From Accumulibacter sp. (GTDB lineage Bacteria; Pseudomonadota; Gammaproteobacteria; Burkholderiales; Rhodocyclaceae): a DNA stretch of 7,349 nucleotides. The stretch lies in the NCBI GenBank assembly GCA_003538495.1, contig DPSD01000203.1, positions 1-7,349 of the forward strand, read 5' to 3'. Numbering within the stretch: position 1 is the first letter of the stretch; the number at the start of each line of letters is the position of its first letter. The translations under genes and the position numbers were made by a program. The notes beneath the pieces are model-generated. The model was not told where the DNA came from. It saw nothing but the letters and a program-made list of their open reading frames with translations, and searched no databases. Below are positions 1-5,675 of this stretch, in pieces.

Positions 1-128
1 AGCGACACCGGTAAACGAGGCACATTGCCAATCTCGGCAGCCGCCAGTGCCGGCAAGGAATAGAACAGAACCTCCGATTGGCCGGGAGGCGTGAAGCGAG
101 ACAGCGTATTGAATGGCGAGTGGGACAT
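1..128 (-). CDS. acnA: Aconitate hydratase A, N-terminal fragment (runs off the left edge)
   Basis: Reading leftwards from an ATG at 128-126, 42 codons stay open to the window edge. The peptide begins MSHSPFNTLSRF and contains FYSLPALAAAEIGNVPRLPV. The pattern F/Y-Y-S-L-P...RLP-[VY]-S is the N-terminal signature of AcnA/IRP1-type aconitases, which isomerise citrate to isocitrate in the cytoplasm using a 4Fe-4S cluster. The start is supported by a GGAGG Shine-Dalgarno site (complement of 135-139), six bases before the ATG. About 95% of the protein, including the cluster cysteines, lies outside the window. The gene is divergent from the telA cluster and shares the 129-412 gap with it. AcnD-type enzymes start differently, so AcnA fits better. 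The family call is from memory of the motif. Confidence 0.87.
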   Translation of the reverse strand, partial: MSHSPFNTLSRFTPPGQSEVLFYSLPALAAAEIGNVPRLPVS

Positions 129-412
129 GTCAAACCTCCGGACAGATGCGCGCCTGGCGCAGATGGTGGATTGACAGCGGGTGGTGGCAGTACGTTCGCT
201 GCTGCTGGCACGGATCCACTTCGTGAGGCTCAGCGAGGGCAGAATCGACGATGGATTGCCGTTGGATGGGAAACATGTACTTTCGTCGCTGGGATAGAAT
301 GCTGCCGTAGTCCCGCAAGTGTCGGGGACGGGTGCAAGCAGGATGGGCCTGCATTGCCGCGATTCCCGCTTGAGCTTAGCGTCCGCGCGCATTTTATGAA
401 GGCTGCCAGGCA
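129..412. other. Divergent intergenic region between acnA and the telA cluster
   Basis: These 284 bases separate two divergent genes and should hold promoters for both. I see no convincing pair of -35 and -10 boxes on either strand. Isolated half-matches exist: TTGACA at 171-176 without a matching -10, and TAGAAT at 295-300 without a matching -35. Open frames here have no Shine-Dalgarno site and no recognisable protein character. No RNA gene or long repeat is apparent. Confidence 0.6.
147..161. promoter_or_regulatory. Small inverted repeat in the acnA leader
   Basis: TGCGC and GCGCA form a perfect 5-bp inverted repeat around GCCTG. It lies eight bases upstream of the acnA Shine-Dalgarno site on the leftward strand. 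It could be a leader hairpin or half of an operator. A repeat this short and GC-rich can easily arise by chance, so this is only a candidate. Confidence 0.15.
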
Positions 413-1582
413 ATGAGTTCCGATCCTTCCAAACCCGCCGGCCACAGTCCCCGGCAATCCGTGCCGGATCTTGCCGCCGCTTCGCCCGCTGCGGACCCGC
501 TTGTGGTGCAGGCGCGACAATTCGTCGACCACCTGCTGGAGCGGGCAGCCGCACAACAGGCGGCCGGGCGCGATGAGGTGGAACATCTCGGCCATCTCGA
601 ACAGGCCGAACTCGCCCGTCGCAGCGCGATGCTCAAGGAGCCGCTGCGCGCGCTGGCCGGGCGCGCCGAAGACGGCGGCGACGTGGCCCAGGCATTGCTC
701 GCGCTGCGCGACCGCGTGGAGGAACTCGATCCCGCTCGCTTCGATCTGGAGCCGGGATTCGCCACACGCCTGATCGGCTACATTCCGGGGATAGGCACGC
801 CGCTCAAGCGCTATTTTTCTCGTTATGAAAGCGTTTCGACGGTCATCGACCGCATTTTGCAGTCACTGCGTGCCGGGAAGGAGCAGTTGCGGCGCGACAA
901 CCTCACCTTGCAGGGCGATCAGGAGGAGATGCATGCCCTCGCCGAGCGGCTGGAACATTCGATAGGGCTATCGCGGCTGGTGGATGCAGAACTTGAACAG
1001 CGGCTCGCCACGCAGATCGAACCCGACACGGCACAGGCCAGATTCGTCGCCGAGGAATTGCTGTTCCCGCTGCGGCAGCGCATCCAGGACATGCAGCAAC
1101 AGTTGCTCGTGGGCCAGCAAGGCTACCTCACCACCGAAGTCATCGTGCGCAATAACCGGGAACTGATGCGTGGTGTGGATCGCGCCGTCAATGTGACGGT
1201 GAATGCGCTGCAAACCGCTGTGGCGCTTGCGCTCGCACTGGCGAACCAGAAGATCGTGCTGGACAAGGTGCAGACCATCACCGACACCACCAACAAGTTG
1301 ATTGGCGCCACCGCCGCGCGCCTGAAAAGCCAGGGGGTGGACATCCATCGTCAGGCAGCCGCCACCCAGCTCGATCTGGAGGTGCTGCGCAAGGCCTTCT
1401 CCGACGTGCGGGCAGCCCTGGACGCGCTAGCCAGTTTCCGCCGCGCGGCGCTGCCTGAAATGGCGAAGTCGATTCTCGAAATGGACCGCATCGCCGTTGC
1501 GGCCGCAGGCAGCGCGCGCGCGCTGCAGCAGGGCAATGCTGCAGCGGATGACTGGCACACACCTGACCAGAACGGCGCATGA
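413..1582 (+). CDS. telA: TelA/KlaA-family toxic anion (tellurite) resistance protein
   Basis: This 389-residue soluble protein matches the TelA family, whose members include plasmid KlaA/TelA and Bacillus YaaN. The best landmark is RLIGYIPGIGTPLKRYF at residues 119-135, followed by a long charged helical region (about 136-230) with ERLEHSIGLSRLVDAELE. A hydrophobic, Ala/Val-rich segment at about 260-295 (NVTVNALQTAVALALALANQ) leads to the conserved LDKVQTITDTTNKLI. Length is typical. There is no signal peptide, so it is probably cytoplasmic or membrane-associated. The ATG at 413 has GAAGG at 398-402, a weak site with 10-base spacing. Its stop overlaps the next start in ATGA at 1579-1582, so the two are probably translationally coupled. 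The family is linked to tellurite, colicin and antimicrobial resistance, but the molecular activity is not settled. Family call is firm; the substrate is not. Confidence 0.9.
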   Translation: MSSDPSKPAGHSPRQSVPDLAAASPAADPLVVQARQFVDHLLERAAAQQAAGRDEVEHLGHLEQAELARRSAMLKEPLRALAGRAEDGGDVAQALLALRDRVEELDPARFDLEPGFATRLIGYIPGIGTPLKRYFSRYESVSTVIDRILQSLRAGKEQLRRDNLTLQGDQEEMHALAERLEHSIGLSRLVDAELEQRLATQIEPDTAQARFVAEELLFPLRQRIQDMQQQLLVGQQGYLTTEVIVRNNRELMRGVDRAVNVTVNALQTAVALALALANQKIVLDKVQTITDTTNKLIGATAARLKSQGVDIHRQAAATQLDLEVLRKAFSDVRAALDALASFRRAALPEMAKSILEMDRIAVAAAGSARALQQGNAAADDWHTPDQNGA

Positions 1583-2358
1583 ATCCACTGGCGCCGCGTG
1601 CTCTCCGGAGCTTGCTGCGCGATCCGCGCAGTCGGTTCGTGCTGGCCGTGACGGGCTTGCTGGAATGGGCGTTTGCCGCGTGGTTCGCGCCGTCCGCCGC
1701 GATCTACCTGGTCGCGCTGGCGCTGGGCGCCGGACTGCTGGTGCTTTGGCCGGTCCTGGCTGCACGCGCTGCCCAGGAAAATGCGCGCACCGCCCCCGCC
1801 GATGACATTGCTCCGCTGGCGGCCGAATTGCGCGAACTTGGCGCGCGCCACGCGGATGCCCGCCGCGGCGTCGAACAATTGAGCATCCTGTGCGACCAGC
1901 GCCGTACCCTGGCCATCGTGCTGGGCCGGCGGCTGGACGCCGGCGAACTCACCTTCGACCGCTATCTCGCAACGGCCGACAAGGTCTATCTCGCGGCGCT
2001 GGACAACCTGCACGAACTGGCTTTGGGTTTGCGCAGCGTAAGCAGCAGGGATGCCGACTATCTCGACCAGCGCCTGCGCGAAATGCACGCTGCCGGCACA
2101 CACCCGGACAGCGCCGGTGCATGGCACGAACGCAAGCGCTTGCACGCCGGCCAATTCGAGAAAGCGGCCGACCTGCTGGCCCAGAACGAAGCCGCGATTA
2201 CCGCGCTGACCAGGGTGGCGACAGCATTCGCCAATACGCATACCGGCAAGGATCGCAGCGAACTCGACACCCGCACGGCCATCGCGGAACTCGAACGACT
2301 GGCACGCCAGACCGGCCGCTATGTGGCGGACGGCGCACGGCCGCCGGGCAAGAGATGA
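1579..2358 (+). CDS. Two-helix membrane protein with helical cytoplasmic domain, unknown function (TelA partner candidate)
   Basis: I do not recognise a named family for this 259-residue protein. A basic N-terminus (RALRSLLRDPRSR) precedes two close hydrophobic helices at about residues 20-37 and 41-62. Arginines on both sides of this hairpin predict that both ends are cytoplasmic. The remaining 190 or so residues are rich in Ala, Leu, Glu and Arg and read as long helices or coiled coils, for example AAELRELGARHADARRGVEQ and KAADLLAQNEAAITALTRVA. The start overlaps the telA stop by four bases. In Bacillus, TelA (YaaN) is paired with XpaC, also a small protein with N-terminal membrane helices and a helical tail, so this may be the equivalent partner. 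That comparison rests on architecture and position, not on sequence similarity I can show. A membrane anchor for TelA is the simplest guess. Confidence 0.8.
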   Translation: MNPLAPRALRSLLRDPRSRFVLAVTGLLEWAFAAWFAPSAAIYLVALALGAGLLVLWPVLAARAAQENARTAPADDIAPLAAELRELGARHADARRGVEQLSILCDQRRTLAIVLGRRLDAGELTFDRYLATADKVYLAALDNLHELALGLRSVSSRDADYLDQRLREMHAAGTHPDSAGAWHERKRLHAGQFEKAADLLAQNEAAITALTRVATAFANTHTGKDRSELDTRTAIAELERLARQTGRYVADGARPPGKR

Positions 2359-2426
2359 ACGGCTCGCCGCTGCTCAAGCGGGCCGACTGGCTCGGCACAG
2401 GCCACTCACCGAAAGGTAGATCATGA
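2355..2426 (+). CDS. Possible 23-residue small ORF bridging two operon genes
   Basis: An ATG at 2355 overlaps the stop of the preceding gene as ATGA. The frame runs 23 codons (MNGSPLLKRADWLG...) to a TGA at 2424-2426, which overlaps the ATG of the following gene, again as ATGA. The frame therefore fills the 64-base gap exactly, with four-base overlaps at both ends, the same junction as between the two genes upstream. Its own ribosome site is weak (AAGAG close to the ATG), so it would depend on coupling. The peptide is basic with no membrane helix and no known motif. It may be a coupling leader, a small protein, or chance. The next gene has its own good GAAAGG site at 2411-2416 inside this frame. 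Confidence 0.3.
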   Translation: MNGSPLLKRADWLGTGHSPKGRS

Positions 2427-4120
2427 ACAATTCCTCTCCAGGCGCGTTCGGCATCCTTCTTGGCGCACTCCTGACCTTGCTGCTGTCGGCTTGCGGGCCG
2501 GATCGTTCCCAGCCATTGACCAGCGAGCAGGCCCACGCCGAACTCGCAAAGCACGTGCAGCGCGTGGCCTATGACACCCGTCCGGTGCGTGCGCAGGTCA
2601 ATCTGCCTGTCGGCGCGCCGGCCACGCTGGCCGATACACTACCCGACATCGCAAAATTCCCGGTCGTCGTGGAGCCGGCCGCTGGCGCCGGTGACGTGGT
2701 GGCCGAAATATTCAGTTCGATCGAAAAATCCGGCAATGGCAGCGATGGCTGGCTGACCGAGGTTGCGCGCGATTTCAATGCCGCGAACGAGAAGCTTGCC
2801 GACGGCCGGCGTGCTCAGGTCCGCGTGCGCAACATCGCCTCCGGCACCGCCTACCAGTTCATCGCCTCGCGCAAATATGTTCCCGACGCCTATACCCCAT
2901 CCTCGCATCTGTGGATACGCATGACGGCCGCGAGCGGCATGGCGGTCACGCCGATCAGTGAGCGTCTGGCCGGCAATCTTGCGGGCGTCGTGCTGAAAAA
3001 GGATAAAGCCGACAAGCTACGCACCGCGGGCGGCCAACTGGACGTCAAAATGCTCATCGACGCGACCGTACAGGAGCGCATCGTGATGGGCTACACCGAT
3101 CCCTATGCGAGCACGACCGGCCTGAATTTCCTCCTCACGGTGCTGCAGACCTTCGCCGGCGGCGAAACCGCGCGCATGCTGGCGCCGGACGTGGAAAGCG
3201 CGTTCGAGGGCTTTCAAAGCAAGGTGCCCTTCGTCGCCATCACCACCCTGCAAATGCGCGATTCGGTACAGAGTGGCGGCTCGCTCGACGCCTTCGTGAT
3301 GGAGCGCCAGACCTTCGCAAACATGCCGGAATTGAGCAGCGGCTACGAATTCGTGCCGTTCGGCGAACGCCACGACAACCCACTCTACGCGCTGGGCAAG
3401 ATTCCCGCCGAGCGCGTCGAAGTACTGAAGCGCTTCGCGGCGTTCGCGACACAGCAGAAATATCAGGCGAACGCAGCCAAGTATGGCTTTAATTCGCCCA
3501 TGGACCATAAAACCCCCTTTGCAGCGCCGCCCGGAGAGATGATCGCGCAGGTACAAAAACTCTGGAAAAAGGCCAAGAACCAGAGCCGGCCGGTCGCAGC
3601 GGTATTCTTGTGTGACATCAGCGGTTCCATGCAGGGCAGCCGGCTGCGCAACGTCAAACAGGCCCTGCTGCAGGGCTCCGACCTGATTGCCGCGGGCAAT
3701 TCGATAGGCATGGTGCTGTTCAACGACAAGGTGACCGAGGTGGTGCCGATCAAGCCTTTCGATCTACGCCAGAAAGCCACGCTGCGCACGGCGATCGCAC
3801 AGATCGATGCCGCCGGTGGCACCGCGATGTACGACGGCATCGCGGTAGCCCTGTCGCTGCTCGTCAAGGAGAAGGCCACACACCCGGACGTGCAGCCCAT
3901 GCTGTTCGTGCTCACCGACGGCGAAACCAACCAGGGCATGAGTTTCGACGACATGCGAATGATCATCAAAGGACTGAATATTCCGATCTATGCCGTGGGC
4001 TACGAGGCTGACATCAAGGAACTGGCACGCCTGTCGGGTCTCGTCGAGGCGGCCAATCTGAATGCCGGCGAGGGCGACATCGGCTACAAGATCGGTTCGC
4101 TGTTGAACGCGCAGATGTAA
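2423..4120 (+). CDS. Lipoprotein with solute-binding-like domain and C-terminal VWA domain
   Basis: The 565-residue product starts with a lipoprotein signal peptide; hydrophobic residues 8-21 lead to the lipobox LSAC with the lipidated Cys at 24. Position +2 is Gly, which does not retain it in the inner membrane. Residues of about 75-360 resemble a type-2 periplasmic solute-binding protein: NIASGTAYQFIASRKYVPDA, then PSSHLWIRMT and TDPYASTTGLNFLL, typical of binding-protein domains fused to VWA. Residues of about 390-560 form a VWA domain with a complete metal-ion site: D398-x-S400-x-S402 in DISGSM, T467 in GGTAMYDG and D499 in LTDGETN. This predicts divalent-metal-dependent protein binding on the periplasmic side. 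The ATG at 2423 has GAAAGG six bases upstream. VWA proteins with this architecture are known, but their ligands mostly are not. It is not a transporter on its own, and no permease adjoins it in this cluster. Confidence 0.88.
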   Translation: MNNSSPGAFGILLGALLTLLLSACGPDRSQPLTSEQAHAELAKHVQRVAYDTRPVRAQVNLPVGAPATLADTLPDIAKFPVVVEPAAGAGDVVAEIFSSIEKSGNGSDGWLTEVARDFNAANEKLADGRRAQVRVRNIASGTAYQFIASRKYVPDAYTPSSHLWIRMTAASGMAVTPISERLAGNLAGVVLKKDKADKLRTAGGQLDVKMLIDATVQERIVMGYTDPYASTTGLNFLLTVLQTFAGGETARMLAPDVESAFEGFQSKVPFVAITTLQMRDSVQSGGSLDAFVMERQTFANMPELSSGYEFVPFGERHDNPLYALGKIPAERVEVLKRFAAFATQQKYQANAAKYGFNSPMDHKTPFAAPPGEMIAQVQKLWKKAKNQSRPVAAVFLCDISGSMQGSRLRNVKQALLQGSDLIAAGNSIGMVLFNDKVTEVVPIKPFDLRQKATLRTAIAQIDAAGGTAMYDGIAVALSLLVKEKATHPDVQPMLFVLTDGETNQGMSFDDMRMIIKGLNIPIYAVGYEADIKELARLSGLVEAANLNAGEGDIGYKIGSLLNAQM

Positions 4121-4127
4121 GCCGGCC

Positions 4128-4544
4128 ATGTCTGCTCTGCGCACCTGGCTGGCACTGGCCGTCACGACTTTTGCCGGGCTCGGCGCAGGCTACCATGGCT
4201 ACCTGCAGACCCACCCGCGTCAAGTCGTGGTGGTCGTGGATAGCTCCTATCCCATGCTCGAAGTCTGGCCTCAGGTTGCCTCCGTGCTGGACGATCTGGG
4301 CCGGCGGCGATATACGCAGTTTTTCCTGAGCACGGAGAAAAGCGTCGTCCACGAATGGTCCGACCGGCTGCAGACGGGCCGCATCACGCCCTATGCACCG
4401 CGGGACTTTTCCCGACTGAACGGCCTGCTGCCCCCGGCCGCGAATGCCGAGGTCTATTTCCTGACCAACGCCGAAAGCGCACTGACGGAAAGCTTTGCCG
4501 GCTGGCATGTGATCCGGCTGACACGCCCGCACAGCTCGAATTGA
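4128..4544 (+). CDS. Small membrane-anchored protein with a reduced VWA-like fold, unknown function
   Basis: This 138-residue protein starts seven bases after the preceding stop, without a clear Shine-Dalgarno site, so it probably relies on coupling. One hydrophobic segment at about residues 6-26 would anchor it with the rest in the periplasm. After it comes a strand of five valines ending in D38-S39-S40-Y-P-M, which resembles VWA strand one and the first part of its metal site (D and the +2 Ser present, +4 is Pro). Helix EVWPQVASVLDDL, strand RYTQFFLST and strand AEVYFLTN (110-114) follow the VWA order, but LTN replaces the usual LTDG and the GGT motif is absent. I read it as a shortened, probably metal-incompetent VWA relative of its neighbour. 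The fold assignment is my pattern match and not certain; the gene itself looks real from position and protein character. Confidence 0.68.
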   Translation: MSALRTWLALAVTTFAGLGAGYHGYLQTHPRQVVVVVDSSYPMLEVWPQVASVLDDLGRRRYTQFFLSTEKSVVHEWSDRLQTGRITPYAPRDFSRLNGLLPPAANAEVYFLTNAESALTESFAGWHVIRLTRPHSSN

Positions 4545-4548
4545 AAAT

Positions 4549-4632
4549 TCTGATTTCGCCCATGCCGGCAAGCCGCTCGCCGCGATCTGCCACGGCGTGC
4601 AACTGCTGGCCGCCGCCGGCGTACTTTCATGA
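4549..4632 (+). pseudogene. Remnant of a DJ-1/PfpI-family gene (nucleophile elbow only)
   Basis: Starting five bases after the previous gene's stop, 27 codons encode S-D-F-A-H-A then GKPLAAICHGVQLLAAAGVL and S, ending at TGA 4630-4632. This is the core of the DJ-1/PfpI superfamily: the AGKP loop, the nucleophile elbow A-I-C-H-G with the conserved cysteine (codon 4588-4590), and the following helix. Neither the N-terminal half nor the C-terminal strands are present, and no start codon or ribosome site exists. Another frame after the stop reads IGGAWKSH (from 4632, over a run of seven G at 4635-4641), which could be a displaced later piece, but that is weak. Its preserved motif suggests recent loss or an incoming fragment. 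Whether the end of the preceding gene was altered by the same event cannot be told here. Confidence 0.75.
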
Positions 4633-4690
4633 TCGGGGGGGCCTGGAAAAGTCATGACCGTTAGACGTCACCTGGCGCCGCGCTTGCCGG

Positions 4691-4729
4691 AATGCCGCCA
4701 GCCGCTGCTTTGCGCGTGCTGCCGGCATT
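4691..4729 (+). terminator. Imperfect hairpin downstream of the telA cluster, possible weak terminator
   Basis: The arms AATGCCGCCAGC (4691-4702) and GCTGCCGGCATT (4718-4729) pair over 12 positions with one mismatch around a 15-base loop, which can add three more pairs (CGC with GCG). No U-rich tract follows, so it is not a classical intrinsic terminator. Its place between two rightward operons makes it a plausible transcription or RNA-stability element. It may also help mark the end of the telA transcript. Confidence 0.35.
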
Positions 4730-4736
4730 GTGATTC

Positions 4737-4766
4737 TTGCGCCTCATCGACCCTGTTTGTTGTACT
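4737..4766 (+). promoter_or_regulatory. Weak sigma-70-like promoter candidate for the ABC operon
   Basis: TTGCGC at 4737-4742 (three of six bases of the -35 consensus) is followed after 18 bases by TGTACT at 4761-4766 (four of six of the -10 consensus). TGT lies directly before it as an extended -10. It sits about 100 bases before the first gene. The match is poor, and the real promoter may lie elsewhere in 4545-4865. Confidence 0.2.
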
Positions 4767-4781
4767 CTTCACTGCTTTTTC

Positions 4782-4792
4782 GCCAACTTGGC
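4782..4792. promoter_or_regulatory. Palindrome GCCAA-C-TTGGC, candidate operator
   Basis: A perfect 5-bp inverted repeat around one central base lies about 75 bases upstream of the binding-protein gene and just downstream of the weak promoter candidate. Its position suits an operator, but it is short and I recognise no specific regulator for it. Confidence 0.18.
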
Positions 4793-4865
4793 CAGGGTAG
4801 TACGGGTCGTGGCGTGACGGCAATCCCTTGTTCCACGAACTTTGACTTTATCAACAGGAGATGTC

Positions 4866-5639
4866 ATGCGTTTCTTAGCCAGGTTATTGAGTGTCGTCAT
4901 TCCGCTCTCGCTGATGCTCGGCGGTCCTTCACAGGCCCGCGAATGGGAGGTGATCAAGAGTTCCGGGACCATCCTTGCGGCCACTGAAGGCGGTTTCCAG
5001 CCCTTCAATTATTACGATGGCCCCAAGCTGACCGGTTTTGAAGTGGATCTGGCCGAAGCCATCGCCAAGAAGCTCGGCTTGAAACTCGAATGGAAGGTGG
5101 TCGCCTTCGATGCGCAGTTGGCGGCACTCAAGCAGGACCGTTTCGATTTTGCGATTGCCTCGCACGGGTATACCGAAGAGCGCGCCAAGTCGGTCGATTT
5201 CGCCAATCCGCATTACTGTACCGGCGGACAGATCGCCGCGGCCAAGGATGGCCCACTGACCGTGGCATCGCTCAATGGCAAGACCGTCGGCGTGCAACTC
5301 GCCACCACCTACGCCGATGCCGCCAGGAAGATCAAGGGGCTCAAGAACGTCAAGACCTACAAGGGCGACCCTGAAGCGTTCTCCGCGCTGCGCGCCAAGA
5401 AGGTCGATGCCTGGATTTCCGACAAGTTCACGGTCAAAGCGACTCTCGACAAGAATCCCGACGCCGGCATTACGGCTGGCGAAATGGTGTTTGTCGAGCG
5501 TGTCTCGATGATCCTGCGCAAGAACAACAAGGAACTCGCGGACAAACTCAATCAGGCGCTGGCCGAAGTGATGAAGGACGGCACCTACAAGGCGCTGTCC
5601 GAGAAGTATTTCAAAGAAGACATTTCCTGCCGTTCCTGA
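4866..5639 (+). CDS. Polar amino-acid ABC transporter periplasmic binding protein (family 3)
   Basis: The ATG at 4866 is chosen because AGGAG at 4856-4860 lies five bases upstream and the protein then begins with a proper signal peptide. It gives 257 residues: a basic MRFLAR start, a hydrophobic core, and a signal peptidase I site after PSQA (residue 24). The mature part is a family-3 binding protein of the HisJ/GlnH/FliY type: TEGGFQPFNYYD at 40-51, GFEVDLAEAIAKKLGL at 57-72, and TEERAKSVDF at 103-112, whose Arg106 corresponds to the Arg that grips the amino-acid carboxylate. D186 in WISDKF is in the usual place for the amino-group contact. It captures an amino acid in the periplasm and delivers it to the permease encoded next. 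The exact ligand cannot be read from the sequence. It lies 28 bases before the permease gene. Confidence 0.93.
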   Translation: MRFLARLLSVVIPLSLMLGGPSQAREWEVIKSSGTILAATEGGFQPFNYYDGPKLTGFEVDLAEAIAKKLGLKLEWKVVAFDAQLAALKQDRFDFAIASHGYTEERAKSVDFANPHYCTGGQIAAAKDGPLTVASLNGKTVGVQLATTYADAARKIKGLKNVKTYKGDPEAFSALRAKKVDAWISDKFTVKATLDKNPDAGITAGEMVFVERVSMILRKNNKELADKLNQALAEVMKDGTYKALSEKYFKEDISCRS

Positions 5640-5651
5640 AAACCAGTCCAC

Positions 5652-5675
5652 ATGAACTGATGAACTGATGAACTG
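5652..5675 (+). repeat. Three tandem copies of ATGAACTG at the permease start
   Basis: The unit ATGAACTG occurs at 5652-5659, 5660-5667 and 5668-5675. Since the unit is 8 bases, the three ATGs lie in three different frames. The first two read ATG-AAC-TGA, each stop overlapping the next ATG as TGATG. The third reads ATG-AAC-TGG and opens the permease. No strong Shine-Dalgarno site precedes the array. Confidence 0.9.

Larger units (their letters stand above)
4545..4865. other. Intergenic region between the telA cluster and the ABC operon
   Basis: This 321-base stretch holds the DJ-1/PfpI remnant (4549-4632), a run of seven G (4635-4641), the imperfect hairpin, the weak promoter candidate, the palindrome, and the AGGAG ribosome site of the binding-protein gene (4856-4860). 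I see no intact gene or RNA gene in the rest of it. Confidence 0.65.

Noticed and set aside
171..199. Perfect TTGACA as a -35 box for the telA cluster
   Set aside because: No acceptable -10 element is found 16-18 bases downstream (GTTCGC at 17), and the site is more than 200 bases from the gene.
295..300. TAGAAT as a -10 box for the telA cluster
   Set aside because: The bases 16-18 upstream (around AAACATG) do not resemble a -35 box and there is no extended -10 TG, so I do not call a promoter.
370..398. TTGAGC with TTTATG as a promoter directly before telA
   Set aside because: Transcription would begin only a few bases before the ATG and exclude the apparent ribosome site; the -10 matches only three of six bases.
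78..416. Open frame on the + strand covering the acnA start and the divergent gap
   Set aside because: It has no ribosome site, overlaps the recognisable N-terminus of acnA on the other strand, and its protein has no family character; it looks like a GC-rich chance frame.
1351..2241. Long leftward open frame (296 codons) opposite telA and the two-helix gene
   Set aside because: It lies antisense across two real coding regions, is rich in Arg, Gln and Ala as usual for shadow frames of high-GC genes, and shows no motif or ribosome site.
4842..4865. Earlier in-frame ATG for the binding protein
   Set aside because: It would place eight extra residues before the signal peptide, while the ATG at 4866 has an ideal AGGAG site and a normal signal peptide start.
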